Below, piece after piece: positions 29,851 through 39,582 of a stretch of DNA of 60,092 nucleotides (its first letter is position 1; each line of letters begins with the position of its first letter). The position numbers and the translations under genes were made by a program. The notes under the pieces are model-generated. The model had not been told where the DNA came from and ran no database searches. It saw only the letters and a list, made by a program, of their open reading frames with translations. Origin of the DNA: Savagea serpentis (GTDB lineage: Bacteria > Bacillota > Bacilli > Bacillales_A > Planococcaceae); contig NZ_JADKPV010000010.1 of NCBI RefSeq assembly GCF_015351395.1, forward strand, positions 1 to 60,092, written 5' to 3'.

Positions 29851-30929
29851 AATTTGATTGGCGAGCGAGTCTATTAGCTTTATTTTTAATCGCGCTATGG
29901 ATTCTTGGTTGGATTGAACAACAATCTGTTATTTTGTTTACCGTATACAGTTTAACTCCGTTTATCCTTTATGCGCTTCTGTTGTCGATTTATCCTTATT
30001 CTCGTATTGACATTAAAACAGAAGTAGTTGAAACGCCAAAACAAGGACAACGTGTCATTCGTCAAACATACCGTCGAAATAATCGCTTTCCCTTATTTTA
30101 TCTTCGGGGAGTAGAAACGTGGAGGAGTCAAAGAGAGACGCGTAGTAAATCGTATGCGGTTTATATTGGCTTTCGAAAAGAATGGAAAGTGGAATATCCA
30201 TTAGAGGATTTAATGCGTGGTCACTATCGATTGCACGATGTTACGTGGGAAGCGCATGATTTATTTCATTTAATTCGCAAAGAAATAAAGGTTTCAACAG
30301 ACGCTGCATTTTATATTTATCCACGTGTAAATGCGATGTATTTACGTCATATTCAACGAGAACAACAATTGTTAACGGAAGGCTCAAAATATGAAAAACC
30401 ACGCCATCTTCACGGTACAGACTTGTCCAATTTGCGTACATATGTGCAAGGGGATCCGTTAAAAGATATTCATTGGAAAATGTCCGCTAAACAAGGAGAG
30501 TTTGTGACGAAGCAATATGAAGAACCTGTCCATTCTCCGATTACAATTGGACTTGATTTGTATGGAGAACATTGTTTTGAGGAGCGCCTATCATTCGCGA
30601 TGACTTGTCTGTTTCACTTTTATACGGAAGGGATTTCTTTCACCTATCAATCGATGCAAAATGACATTGAAAAAGTAGAAGTGAGTGATGCAGTAACTTA
30701 TGAACGAGTGAGACGTTTATTAGCAACAGCGACCGCTTCTCCCTCCCGTGTGTCAGCTGATGCGTGGCGACAAGTCGAAGGGATGATTTTCATTACGAGT
30801 ATGACGGAAGCGCCTTTTTATCAAGTGGCTTCTACTTTAAAAATATTTATTTATGTCGTTGCTAAAGAGCGACCGAAACTCTTGCAGCAAATGGCGTATA
30901 TTCCAGTGCGTGAGGAGGATCCATCATGA
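29847..30929 (+). CDS. DUF58 domain protein (YeaD-type)
   Basis: 360 aa. Two N-terminal membrane segments (about 7-25 and 32-50) are followed by a cytoplasmic part with the DUF58 core TDLSNLRTYVQGDPLKDIHWK near residue 190 (in pieces) and ITIGLDLYG of a VWA-like fold. It is the partner of the MoxR ATPase, overlapping it and the downstream transglutaminase gene by 4 nt each. The exact role is unknown. Confidence 0.92.
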   Translation: MKFDWRASLLALFLIALWILGWIEQQSVILFTVYSLTPFILYALLLSIYPYSRIDIKTEVVETPKQGQRVIRQTYRRNNRFPLFYLRGVETWRSQRETRSKSYAVYIGFRKEWKVEYPLEDLMRGHYRLHDVTWEAHDLFHLIRKEIKVSTDAAFYIYPRVNAMYLRHIQREQQLLTEGSKYEKPRHLHGTDLSNLRTYVQGDPLKDIHWKMSAKQGEFVTKQYEEPVHSPITIGLDLYGEHCFEERLSFAMTCLFHFYTEGISFTYQSMQNDIEKVEVSDAVTYERVRRLLATATASPSRVSADAWRQVEGMIFITSMTEAPFYQVASTLKIFIYVVAKERPKLLQQMAYIPVREEDPS

Positions 30930-32947
30930 AGGCAGAACGAATGATCTCCGCACTTTCACGTCTTGTGATTTATATGAGCAGCTTTTTTATTTTATCCGAA
31001 TGGTTGACCCCTATTTTAGAAGTGACCCATTCAGGCTCACGTTTTCATTTTATGTTGTTTGTCGCTTTCAGTTTAGCTTTATACTTTTTGCGAACCCCTT
31101 GGTTTATTAGTTTTCCGTTGAAATTGATTGCGACCGTTTTATTAACGACAAAAATATTCGATGAATATGCGAGTTGGCAAGACGTTTGGCCATTTTTGAA
31201 AGAACAGTATGAATGGAATGTACCTTTTCTTTTTATGTGGGATATTGAATGGTTAACGAATGAATTTCGCACGTTCCTGTTTTTTATTTTGTTATGGATG
31301 TTTACGTATTTTATCCATTACTGGACAGACCGTATGAAACGCCTCTTTTTATTCGCCATCGTCACTTGGGCATTTTTCATCATTCTCCATATGTATGGGA
31401 CGTATGATAGTACGTTCGTCATTCCTAAAGTGATGGCTTATTGCTTGGTCATATTCATTGCGATGTATTGGTATCGCATGTCCGAACGAAACTTACCGAA
31501 TCAGTGGAAAAAAGCTCTTCTGAGTCAATTAGTAGCTGTCGTTGTCGTTTGGAGTGTTGCTTTTACTTTGCCAACTTCGGGAGATCAAATGTTGTTGTCA
31601 AATCGACAAGCGCAAGGTGAGAGGGCGACGGGCTATAGCGAGGATGATGAACAACTCGGAGGGACGATTCAAGATAATGACGCGGTCGTTATGAAAGTGA
31701 AAGGTCCAGCGAAACAATATTGGAAAATTGAAACGAAAGATACGTATACATCGAAAGGTTGGGCCAATACGGAAGAAGAACATCGAAAAAACACATTGCC
31801 ATTTGCTGAACCGACAAGCCCGCATGAGAAATATACGATTCAATTACTCCACTCGTTACCGTATGCGCCGTATCCATATCAAATGGAAGGGGCGACTCCT
31901 TTGGATGGGGGAGGTGCCGCAACATTTACGTTAGAGGAAGAATATGATCGCATGCGCGCTTATGCGAGTTACGAAGCGGTTGATGTCAATACTTATCAAG
32001 TGACCGTTCGAAAAGAGGCATACTCTGTCGATTATATGCGCACATTACAATTAGAAGACTATGTGAATGAGCCAGTAGGACGATATTTACAATTGCCGGA
32101 TAGCTTACCAAATCGTGTACGAGAACTCGCAACATCCATTGTAGAGCCGTATGACAATGTATATGATCAAGTGAAAGCCGTGGAGCATTATTTCGCAGAA
32201 AATGGCTATGTGTACGATAAGGCGAACGTTCCTGTCCCTCAAGACGGTGAAGATTATGTCGATCAATTTTTATTCGAATCCCAAGTCGGTTACTGTGACA
32301 ACTACTCAACCTCGATGGTCGTCATGTTGAGGTCGTTAGGCATTCCTGCTCGCTGGGCAAAGGGATACGCATTTGGTGAACAACATTATGAAGAGGGAGA
32401 GATCGTTCATACGATTACCCAAAATGATGCTCACTCTTGGGTGGAAGTGTATATGAAAGAGGAAGGTTGGGTTCCATTCGAACCGACGCTCACATTTACG
32501 AATCCTGCCGATTTCCATGAAGAACGAGAAGAAACACCAGAAGTAGAAAGTGCACAAGAAGAAGTGAAGGAAGAGCAACAGCCAATGTCTGAAGCTAGTC
32601 CATCTCCTTGGAAAATGTGGGTAATCCTCATTGCTCTTGTCGCCATAACTGTTGGAGCAGGGTATACCTTATATAAACGTAAACGACGCGAGCCTTCAAT
32701 CGCTGAAATTGTGCCTACACAATATGAACGTTTATTGAAAAAGCTCAAGAAAAAAGGCTTTGAACGACATGAAGCCGAAACGTATTCAACATTTGCTGAA
32801 AAAGTATCGGAAGAATTAAATCTTGACGGTTTTATCGAGTGTACGAAAATTTATGAAAAATTGCTTTATAATGGAATGCTTGAAAAAACTGAATGGTTGC
32901 GTTTGCAACAATTGATAGACCGCGTTTTTGAACAGGTTGACGGTTGA
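30926..32947 (+). CDS. Membrane transglutaminase-like protein (YebA-type)
   Basis: 673 aa. About seven N-terminal membrane helices lead to a large extracytoplasmic transglutaminase-core domain. The papain-like Cys is in QVGYCDNYSTSMV (near residue 455), the His in NDAHSWVEVY (near 500) and the Asp-equivalent in VPFEPT. One C-terminal membrane helix (about 556-575) follows, then a cytoplasmic tail. It completes the MoxR-DUF58-TGase operon just before guaA. Confidence 0.94.
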   Translation: MKAERMISALSRLVIYMSSFFILSEWLTPILEVTHSGSRFHFMLFVAFSLALYFLRTPWFISFPLKLIATVLLTTKIFDEYASWQDVWPFLKEQYEWNVPFLFMWDIEWLTNEFRTFLFFILLWMFTYFIHYWTDRMKRLFLFAIVTWAFFIILHMYGTYDSTFVIPKVMAYCLVIFIAMYWYRMSERNLPNQWKKALLSQLVAVVVVWSVAFTLPTSGDQMLLSNRQAQGERATGYSEDDEQLGGTIQDNDAVVMKVKGPAKQYWKIETKDTYTSKGWANTEEEHRKNTLPFAEPTSPHEKYTIQLLHSLPYAPYPYQMEGATPLDGGGAATFTLEEEYDRMRAYASYEAVDVNTYQVTVRKEAYSVDYMRTLQLEDYVNEPVGRYLQLPDSLPNRVRELATSIVEPYDNVYDQVKAVEHYFAENGYVYDKANVPVPQDGEDYVDQFLFESQVGYCDNYSTSMVVMLRSLGIPARWAKGYAFGEQHYEEGEIVHTITQNDAHSWVEVYMKEEGWVPFEPTLTFTNPADFHEEREETPEVESAQEEVKEEQQPMSEASPSPWKMWVILIALVAITVGAGYTLYKRKRREPSIAEIVPTQYERLLKKLKKKGFERHEAETYSTFAEKVSEELNLDGFIECTKIYEKLLYNGMLEKTEWLRLQQLIDRVFEQVDG

Positions 32948-33052
32948 TTTCTGTCGCTTTTACGAGTAAAATGAACGCAATCGAACGTTGAAAATTTTTT
33001 TCAACGCAAGTGAGTTATATCACTTAATTTTAAGAGAGAAAGAGGTAAAAAC

Positions 33053-34579
33053 ATGGCAGCGCCTTTATTAAGTGCACAACAGAAAATTGTCGTTATTGAC
33101 TTAGGTAGCGCACACAATCAGTTATTGACGCGTACGATTCGTGAATTAGGGATGTATAGTGAGCTTCACGCCCACACGACGACAGCAGAACAGATTCAAG
33201 CGATGAATGCAGCAGGTGTCATTTTATCAGGTGGAACACTCGACGTGATCGAGAAGTACGAATTAACGGTGGATCCAAATATTTTCAAATTGGATATTCC
33301 GGTGCTTGCGATTAGTTCAGGAGTGAAAGAAGTCATTGAACAATTCGGTGGAGCGGTGCAAAAACGCGACGTCCTCGATGCACAAGAAGAAATTCAAGTG
33401 CCAGCCTCTACTTTATACGAACAACAATCAACATTGACCGTTCAATTTGTTGAGCAATACGAAATTACAAATTTACCAACTAGCTTCGAGCGTCTCGCAG
33501 GAGATGACGTCATTGCGAACGATGAAGCGCAAGTTTACGGTGTACAATATCATCCAGAACTTTCGGCTTCAGAAGGCGGTAAAGAGTTATTGAAACGCTT
33601 CATCTACGACATTTGTAAAGCGACAGATGAGTGGACGATGAAATATTTCGTCGATATGGAAGTTGAACGCATTCGCAACACAGTAGGAGACAAAAATGTG
33701 CTATGCGCATTGAGCGGTGGTGTCGATTCATCAGTCGTTGCAGCACTCGTTCATAAAGCGATCGGCAAGCAATTAACATGTATTTTCGTCGATCACGGTT
33801 TACTCCGTAAAGGGGAAGCGGATAGCGTCGTTGAAACATTCCAAGGGAAATTCAACATGAACTTTATCAAAGTGGATGCGAAAGATCGCTTCTTAGGAAA
33901 ATTAAAAGGCGTAACGGATCCAGAACAAAAACGTAAAATTATCGGGAATGAGTTTATTTACGTATTCGATGATGAAGCGGCGAAATTAGAAGGAATCGAT
34001 TATTTAGCGCAAGGTACGATTTACGCAGATGTCATTGAAAGTGGAACAGCGACATCAGAAACGATCAAATCTCACCATAACGTTGGAGGATTACCAGAAG
34101 ATTTAGAGTTCGAACTCATCGAGCCATTAACAGCGCTCTTTAAAGATGAAGTTCGTAAGCTCGGTTTAGAATTAGGTCTTCCAGAAGAAATCGTTTGGCG
34201 CCAACCATTCCCAGGTCCAGGACTTGGCATTCGCGTACTTGGAGAAGTAACGGAAGAGAAATTAAAAATCGTTCGTGAATCGGATTGGATTTTACGCGAA
34301 GAAATCGCAAAAGCAGGACTCGACCGTGACATTTGGCAATACTTCACTGTATTACCAAACATCCGCTCAGTCGGAAAACGCGATGAAAAACGTACGTACG
34401 ACCATGCGATCGGCATTCGTGCTGTGCACTCAGTAGACGGTATGACATCAGACTGGGCACGCATTCCATGGGATCTTTTAGAAAAAATTAGCACACGCAT
34501 CACAGATGAAGTAGAACACGTAAACCGCGTCGTCTACGACATCACAGCAAAACCACCAGGCACGATTGAGTGGGAGTAA
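33053..34579 (+). CDS. guaA: GMP synthase GuaA with a degenerate glutaminase domain
   Basis: 508 aa. GuaA aminates XMP to GMP. The ATP-pyrophosphatase domain is intact: [10 protein letters not shown] near residue 221, [26 protein letters not shown], ending TIEWE. The N-terminal class I glutaminase domain is not. The nucleophile elbow, normally GICYG, reads AISSG (residues 86-90), so Cys is replaced by Ser88. The downstream SHGD-type segment is unrecognisable, although HPE (H167-E169) remains. It may use free ammonia or a partner glutaminase. The start has an AGAGAAAGAGG SD. It sits in the conserved yebA-guaA-pbuG order. Confidence 0.96.
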   Translation: MAAPLLSAQQKIVVIDLGSAHNQLLTRTIRELGMYSELHAHTTTAEQIQAMNAAGVILSGGTLDVIEKYELTVDPNIFKLDIPVLAISSGVKEVIEQFGGAVQKRDVLDAQEEIQVPASTLYEQQSTLTVQFVEQYEITNLPTSFERLAGDDVIANDEAQVYGVQYHPELSASEGGKELLKRFIYDICKATDEWTMKYFVDMEVERIRNTVGDKNVLCALSGGVDSSVVAALVHKAIGKQLTCIFVDHGLLRKGEADSVVETFQGKFNMNFIKVDAKDRFLGKLKGVTDPEQKRKIIGNEFIYVFDDEAAKLEGIDYLAQGTIYADVIESGTATSETIKSHHNVGGLPEDLEFELIEPLTALFKDEVRKLGLELGLPEEIVWRQPFPGPGLGIRVLGEVTEEKLKIVRESDWILREEIAKAGLDRDIWQYFTVLPNIRSVGKRDEKRTYDHAIGIRAVHSVDGMTSDWARIPWDLLEKISTRITDEVEHVNRVVYDITAKPPGTIEWE

Positions 34580-34585
34580 TTCACT

Positions 34586-34624
34586 AGAGGCATTTGAAGT
34601 GAAAACGTTGATTTGACTGCATTT
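34586..34624 (+). repeat. Degenerate direct repeat, left copy
   Basis: AGAGG-CATTTGAAG-TGAAAACGTTGATTTGA matches the copy at 38144 in roughly 29 of 37 positions. It begins 7 nt after the guaA stop, a known type of site for integrative elements. It may be an old attachment-site remnant. Confidence 0.4.
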
Positions 34625-34977
34625 CGATGGTACGTAAAATGGATGAAATGATTAAAAATGAATAGGTTCTCCGCCAAGATTCCGCCAGAGGAATTGGAGA
34701 AAAATGAGGGATATTGTGTAAAAAGCAATGTCTCTTTTTTAAATTATATCATTTCTTGAAGTCACCGTTATAAGTAATTTTAGCAAATGAATTATTAGAC
34801 AGAGAGGTAAGGATTTAAAATTTTATTAGCAGATCTAATTGTTTTTGAAGGATTATCTCTTATAAAAAGGATGGAGAATAAAGAAGTTTATGAATCATAA
34901 AAAAATATATTCTATTTTTAAGAACAACTTGTCAAAATAATATTTTTTACTGAATTTCATGTTTTATTCAATAGTAT

Positions 34978-35010
34978 CCCGGTTTTCCCCATTGGATTCC
35001 GGGGTTTTTT
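34978..35010 (+). terminator. Probable terminator downstream of guaA
   Basis: CCCGG (34978-34982) pairs with CCGGG (34999-35003), or CCCC (34987-34990) with GGGG (35001-35004), followed by TTTTTT. The stem is short. Confidence 0.55.
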
Positions 35011-35171
35011 ATCTTATTTAAAAATCACTAAAATCATCTTATCATTACCAAATTTCTTTTCCCCTCTATCCCTTTTGTTACATGACTTCATTCGATAACA
35101 GCGAGCTGATATATAGTAATGTCCAAGTGTGATAAAATATACTTGGGAAATTATTGAGGGAGGGACAATAT

Positions 35172-36362
35172 GTGGATGTGATGCCTTTAGAAAGATTTTA
35201 TGAGATCAATGAGCCGTTATCTATTGATACTTGTCCAAAGTGCAGTAAAAAGGTTGAACTTATTTTCAATGACTATAAAATAAAAATTGATGAATATACT
35301 ATCGAGGTCAAGGATTTACCACAACTAGAATGTGCTAATTGCAGCCATCAGGTGCTTTCAAGTAAATCAAAACAATTAATCATGTATCTCTATCAAGAAT
35401 GCAAAGCACGTAATCAGCTAGGTGTACAGACAACACCAAAGAAACTAAATAAACGCTATGGATTTTGTGAACGTTTTAACTTTAATTATGATTATAGGGA
35501 TTACGAGAATATACCAGGATTAACCGGATTAGCGAATGACGGCTTCCTAACTCCAGTCTTTTTTAAAAAAGAAGCACTTATTTACTTTATGCATCATCCC
35601 GAATATGAACTTAATTTGTTTTCGGAAAGCTATGGTGTGTTTGGTTATAAAGATGAGTTTGAAGTCCCATTTGGTTTAAACAAGAATGATAAGCTAATCC
35701 TTTGGCTAGTTGACTTAGAAAAATTGGATGATAGTACTCTTAAATACTTAGAAATCCATAATGTTGCCTCTGATCATATTATAATGGATACATCGTTTTA
35801 CGATGCTCAATTGAATGTAATATGGAGCGAACCGATCATTGAAAGACAAATAATTAATCTTAGGAATAAGGCTTACGACTTATTAACCTCAAAACATGGA
35901 ATAGACCTGCACCACTTGGAGGGCGAGGTAATCAAATCGCTTGAAGATATTGAGAAACCTATTCTTTATAATGAGAATGAGATTAAATCAGTTATTAGTG
36001 CTTTGCATAAAATATTAATTGAAGCTGTAAACACTAAAGCATTAAAAACTTACTATGAGAGTGTAGTAGATAAAAAGGAAAAGAGCTATAAAGAATGGGG
36101 CTCAATTAAATATTATGAGTTTTTACTAACTCAGTTTTCTGCAAAACCAGTCAGAGAATTGATTGCGCCCCTCTATTTATTGAATGATTTAAGAATAATA
36201 TTTTTTCACTTACTGTCCTCGGAGAGAGAGGAAAAACTTAAACAAAATGTAATTACAACACTTGGATTAACATCCTTTAATATTAAAGAGATTTATTTAA
36301 GATTGAATGAAAGATTAAAGGAGCTATTTGAAGAATTGACTATTGCTCTAGAAGATATCTAA
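35172..36362 (+). CDS. Zinc-ribbon (YgiT/MqsA-like) accessory protein
   Basis: 396 aa from the GTG at 35172, with SD GAGGGAGGG 7 nt before. The TTG at 35154 overlaps that SD. The N-terminus has CPKC...CANC (near residues 22 and 53), the spacing of YgiT/MqsA-type antitoxin zinc fingers. The remaining about 320 residues form no family I recognise. They are helical and acidic/aromatic (FGLNKNDKLILWLVDLEKLDD). It is AT-rich and solitary at the edge of the island, so it may be a regulator or a defence-related protein. Confidence 0.7.
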   Translation: MDVMPLERFYEINEPLSIDTCPKCSKKVELIFNDYKIKIDEYTIEVKDLPQLECANCSHQVLSSKSKQLIMYLYQECKARNQLGVQTTPKKLNKRYGFCERFNFNYDYRDYENIPGLTGLANDGFLTPVFFKKEALIYFMHHPEYELNLFSESYGVFGYKDEFEVPFGLNKNDKLILWLVDLEKLDDSTLKYLEIHNVASDHIIMDTSFYDAQLNVIWSEPIIERQIINLRNKAYDLLTSKHGIDLHHLEGEVIKSLEDIEKPILYNENEIKSVISALHKILIEAVNTKALKTYYESVVDKKEKSYKEWGSIKYYEFLLTQFSAKPVRELIAPLYLLNDLRIIFFHLLSSEREEKLKQNVITTLGLTSFNIKEIYLRLNERLKELFEELTIALEDI

Positions 36363-36618
36363 CAAACAGCCAATAGTTAGTTTTTTTTACGAACTAATAC
36401 CACTCCCGTATGTACTATCATCTCTAGACATGTGGAGTGTGTATCGTTGCTACAAATAAAAACTTTATAGAAATCCTTAGTTTTAAACACTTTTACAAGC
36501 ATTTCGTGTTTGTAGGAGAAGGTGAAAAAACGAGGAATAAAGTACTGAAAAACCACATTACCGTTTCGGTGGTAATTGATCTGGGGTGTGGGAACACAAT
36601 AGAATAAAAACATTGAAA

Positions 36619-36650
36619 GGCGTTTAAATAAATTAAACGTCTTTTTTTTA
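36619..36650 (+). terminator. Terminator or attenuator before the methyltransferase
   Basis: GGCGTTTAA (36619-36627) pairs with TTAAACGTC (36633-36641), followed by a run of T. It lies about 30 nt before the methyltransferase gene, so it could attenuate it. The 318-nt gap between genes holds nothing else I can support. Confidence 0.75.
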
Positions 36651-36680
36651 CGCCTAAAAACGGAGGATTGAAGTTGGAAT

Positions 36681-37742
36681 ATGACAAAACTAACTTTAGG
36701 AAGTTTATTTGATGGTATTGGTGTATTTCCATTAGCTGCTTCTCGTTATGAGATTCAACCAATATGGGCAAGTGAGATTGAAAAAGCACCCATATCTATT
36801 ACAAAACGACACTTTCCTAACATGATTCATTTAGGAGATATTACAAAAGTAAATGGTGGGGAAATTCCACCCGTTCATATCATTACATTTGGGTCCCCTT
36901 GTCAGAACTTATCCAATATCGGTAAACGAGAAGGTCTTACTGGAAGTCAATCCAGTTTATTTTATCATGCAATACGAATTATAGAAGAAATGAGGTGTGC
37001 AACGAATGGAACATATCCAGTTATCGCTGTTTGGGAAAACGTCATGGGAGCTTTTTCATCAAATAACAGGCTGGATTTTAAGGCCGTGCTTGAATCGTTC
37101 ACAAATACCGAAATTCCAATGTCTGCTTCTGAAGTCTGGGCAAACGCTGGAATGGTCCGAGGGAATGATGTTGATGTCGCCTGGCGATTGTTGGATGCCC
37201 AATATTGGGGAAGGCCCACACTTGCTCAAAGAAGAAGACGTATCTTTCTCGTGGCAGATTTTGGAGGACCACGTGCCACAGAAATATTATTTAAAGCCCG
37301 TAATTTGCAATCGGTTTTTACGTCTTGCAGAGAGAGCAGGCAGTCCTCCGCCATTACCAGTAGAATATCTACTCAAAAAGCAGGGGGGAGAATACCCATC
37401 GTCCGTCCCTTTCAAGAAAGACGTATGCGAAGTACAGCCAAAGAAAAAAATGAGAAAGGGTTCCATGGAAGTTTCGGAAGAACAGGAGATCCATTTCCCA
37501 CTTTGCTTGCAGGATCTGTGAATTACTTTTCATTTTGGTATGAAGGAGAAGAAAAAGAAGGTTTTATTCGTCAACTTACGCCATTAGAGTGTGAACGTTT
37601 GATGGGATTACCAGAAGGATGGACAGCCCTTGGAAATAAAGATGAGGCTATAAGTGATTATGCTAGATACAAAGCGATTGGAAATGCGATTGCAGTACCA
37701 TGTGCGGAATATATTATGGCTGGTATTGCAGAAGTTTTATAG
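36681..37742 (+). CDS. DNA (cytosine-5) methyltransferase
   Basis: 353 aa. It transfers methyl from SAM to C5 of cytosine in DNA. Motif I is GSLFDGIGVFPLAA near residue 7, motif IV GSPCQNLSNIG with the catalytic Cys near 76, and motif VI AVWENVMGAF near 118. Motif VIII is RRRRIFLVADF, with a recognition region after it, then LTPLECERLMGLPEGW and the motif X segment KAIGNAIAVPCAEYI. No restriction endonuclease gene is adjacent, so it is an orphan or anti-restriction methylase of the mobile-element type. Confidence 0.95.
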   Translation: MTKLTLGSLFDGIGVFPLAASRYEIQPIWASEIEKAPISITKRHFPNMIHLGDITKVNGGEIPPVHIITFGSPCQNLSNIGKREGLTGSQSSLFYHAIRIIEEMRCATNGTYPVIAVWENVMGAFSSNNRLDFKAVLESFTNTEIPMSASEVWANAGMVRGNDVDVAWRLLDAQYWGRPTLAQRRRRIFLVADFGGPRATEILFKARNLQSVFTSCRESRQSSAITSRISTQKAGGRIPIVRPFQERRMRSTAKEKNEKGFHGSFGRTGDPFPTLLAGSVNYFSFWYEGEEKEGFIRQLTPLECERLMGLPEGWTALGNKDEAISDYARYKAIGNAIAVPCAEYIMAGIAEVL

Positions 37743-37819
37743 ATAAACAAACTAACGTGTGACAAATTCTATCTGTCATGCTTTTTTTATTGTCTAAATC
37801 AAGGGGGAGTGTGATTTCT

Positions 37820-38005
37820 TTGGAAGAAAATGAAGCGAAAGTGATGGATTGGATTGACAATCATTTTGTTTTGAATGAGATAGAGATTGAAGACTTTCCG
37901 TTTTTTCCTCACGGGAAATTGATACGTGATAAAAATGGAGAATGCATAGTTGTTTTTTGGTGTGTGATTTATGGACGTGAGGATTATCATTTTCAAGAAG
38001 CGTAA
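37820..38005 (+). CDS. Small hypothetical protein
   Basis: 61 aa from a TTG at 37820, with CAAGGGGGAG about 11 nt before. A GTG at 37811 and an ATG at 37778 are also in frame. It is acidic (LEENEAKVMDWIDNHF, EIEIEDFPFFPHG) and ends with CIVVFWCVIYGREDYHF. No family is recognised. It follows the methyltransferase by 77 nt and may belong to its unit. Confidence 0.5.
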   Translation: MEENEAKVMDWIDNHFVLNEIEIEDFPFFPHGKLIRDKNGECIVVFWCVIYGREDYHFQEA

Positions 38006-38143
38006 GGAATGATTTAGAAATTAAGATGAATCTCCCCATACCTTCGCCTCATACTTATGATTTCTATATGAATGTATAAGTAAAAAATGTAGTCTATATA
38101 ATGGGATTTGAAGATGTAATTCTAAAATAATATGGTTTCAATT

Positions 38144-38181
38144 AGAGTATTTGAAGAGAAAATGTTAATTTGATTTCAGTT
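38144..38181 (+). repeat. Degenerate direct repeat, right copy
   Basis: AGAG-TATTTGAAG-AGAAAATGTTAATTTGA, partner of the copy just after guaA (34586). The pair brackets the zinc-ribbon gene, methyltransferase and small gene, as expected for one integrated unit of about 3.5 kb. Confidence 0.4.
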
Positions 38182-38283
38182 ATCTATCTCTTGCTGTTTG
38201 TTACACAGTATTTATTTTAACCCTTACAAGATATTATGGTAAACTGAGGTAAGAGAGTTGTTCTTATGTAGGGGGGAAAGTTA

Positions 38284-39582
38284 GTGAGCCAATATATAAT
38301 TGAAGAACTAAAAAAGAAATATCAAGATAAAAAAATTATTCCATTTATAGGTGCTGGGTTGTCTATTCCATTCCAATTAAAATCATGGAATGCGATTATA
38401 CAGGAGTTAAGTCACACATTTTTAAAGCAAGAATTTTGGCCAATAATTAAACATGATTTAGATTTAGGAGAATATCAGACAGCAATTGAAAATATTAAAA
38501 GATACGGGAACATAGATGATCAACCAATTCAAGAAAAAATTGCTGATTGCTATTCTATTAGAATCACAAATACTAATGCTTCTATAGACAGTAATTACCC
38601 AGATCTTATTAAACAAAATTTCAAAATATATTTAACTACAAATTATGATAGATTAATTGAGGATCATATTCCCGGAATAAATAGTTTTAATTCACTTACT
38701 GAGTACACTTCAAACACACAGAGATTGTTTAACGATAATGAAGAAAAGTATTTATTTCATATCCATGGAAGTGTATCAAATCCTGATACAATAACTATTT
38801 CATCTGAGAAATATGAAGAATTATATTTAGAGAAAAGATTCGATAATTTGATGAAAGCCTTCTCAAGTTCGTATAGCTTTCTATTCTTAGGATTTTCCTT
38901 CAACGATACTTTTATAAGGACTTTGATCAAAGAACATAAAAGCTATTTTAAAGGTACACATTATTTGCTTGTTAATGCTGGTGAATTAGATACCAAACAG
39001 AAAAGAAATTTATTTCGAGAATACGGTTTAACAATTATTGAATATGATATAGCTGACTCTTCTCATATCAGAGAGTTACGATATTTGTTAGCTGAAATCA
39101 CAGAAGAAAACATAATGGAACCAGAAGGTAAGAAAGATTATCAAGTCGCAAAGACAAATTACACTTCAATTACAATAGATGATTTGACTAATAGTAAGAA
39201 TCATGAAAAAAGTTTATTTTATCGTAAGTTGGAAATCGCAAATATTGGTGAAAAACTTAGTGAAATAAGCAAATACTTTTATATTGCAGCTGAAAAATTT
39301 ATCAGAGAAAGTAAAAAATTCGGACTACCTAAAGAGTTTATTGATGGTATATTAGCTGAAGTCTTTATGAAATACAAAGAAAGATATATTGAAATTTATG
39401 ATATCGAAGGAAAAACAAGTAAAGAGTTGTTAATAGAAATCCACAAAAATTTAGAAAATATAAATATTGATAGACTGGTAAATAACACAAATAAGCCTAC
39501 ATCAGCAGAATCTAAGGGATTTATTCATGTGCTTGCAGACGACGAAGAAAAAGATGTATGGTGGGGAAGTGAAAGGTTATGA
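38284..39582 (+). CDS. SIR2-domain effector, first gene of an ABC-3C type cassette
   Basis: 432 aa with a GTG start and SD GGGGGG. The N-terminal SIR2-like NAD-processing domain shows PFIGAGLSIPF near residue 19, LTTNYDRLIEDH near 117, HIHGS near 160 (catalytic His) and FLGFSFNDTF near 200. The C-terminal about 150 residues are helical and unlike SIR2, fitting the extra C-terminal domain that links effectors to ABC three-component systems. It overlaps the next gene by 4 nt. Expected action is NAD+ depletion during infection, by analogy with SIR2 defence effectors. Confidence 0.85.
   Translation: MSQYIIEELKKKYQDKKIIPFIGAGLSIPFQLKSWNAIIQELSHTFLKQEFWPIIKHDLDLGEYQTAIENIKRYGNIDDQPIQEKIADCYSIRITNTNASIDSNYPDLIKQNFKIYLTTNYDRLIEDHIPGINSFNSLTEYTSNTQRLFNDNEEKYLFHIHGSVSNPDTITISSEKYEELYLEKRFDNLMKAFSSSYSFLFLGFSFNDTFIRTLIKEHKSYFKGTHYLLVNAGELDTKQKRNLFREYGLTIIEYDIADSSHIRELRYLLAEITEENIMEPEGKKDYQVAKTNYTSITIDDLTNSKNHEKSLFYRKLEIANIGEKLSEISKYFYIAAEKFIRESKKFGLPKEFIDGILAEVFMKYKERYIEIYDIEGKTSKELLIEIHKNLENINIDRLVNNTNKPTSAESKGFIHVLADDEEKDVWWGSERL

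Larger units (their letters stand above)
34580..35153. other. Gene-free left edge of the island
   Basis: No credible gene was found. It contains one arm of a degenerate direct repeat close to the guaA stop, AT-rich sequence, and a C/G hairpin followed by a T tract. Composition drops sharply compared with guaA, which places the island boundary here. Confidence 0.6.

Noticed and set aside
32975-33010. PurBox pair in the guaA leader
   Set aside because: One CGAAC-containing site matches about 9 of 14 positions, and no partner is found at 16-17 nt spacing.
36377-36789. Minus-strand frames in the gap before the methyltransferase
   Set aside because: They have no SD or recognisable domain, and one runs over the start of the methyltransferase. 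They are treated as chance.
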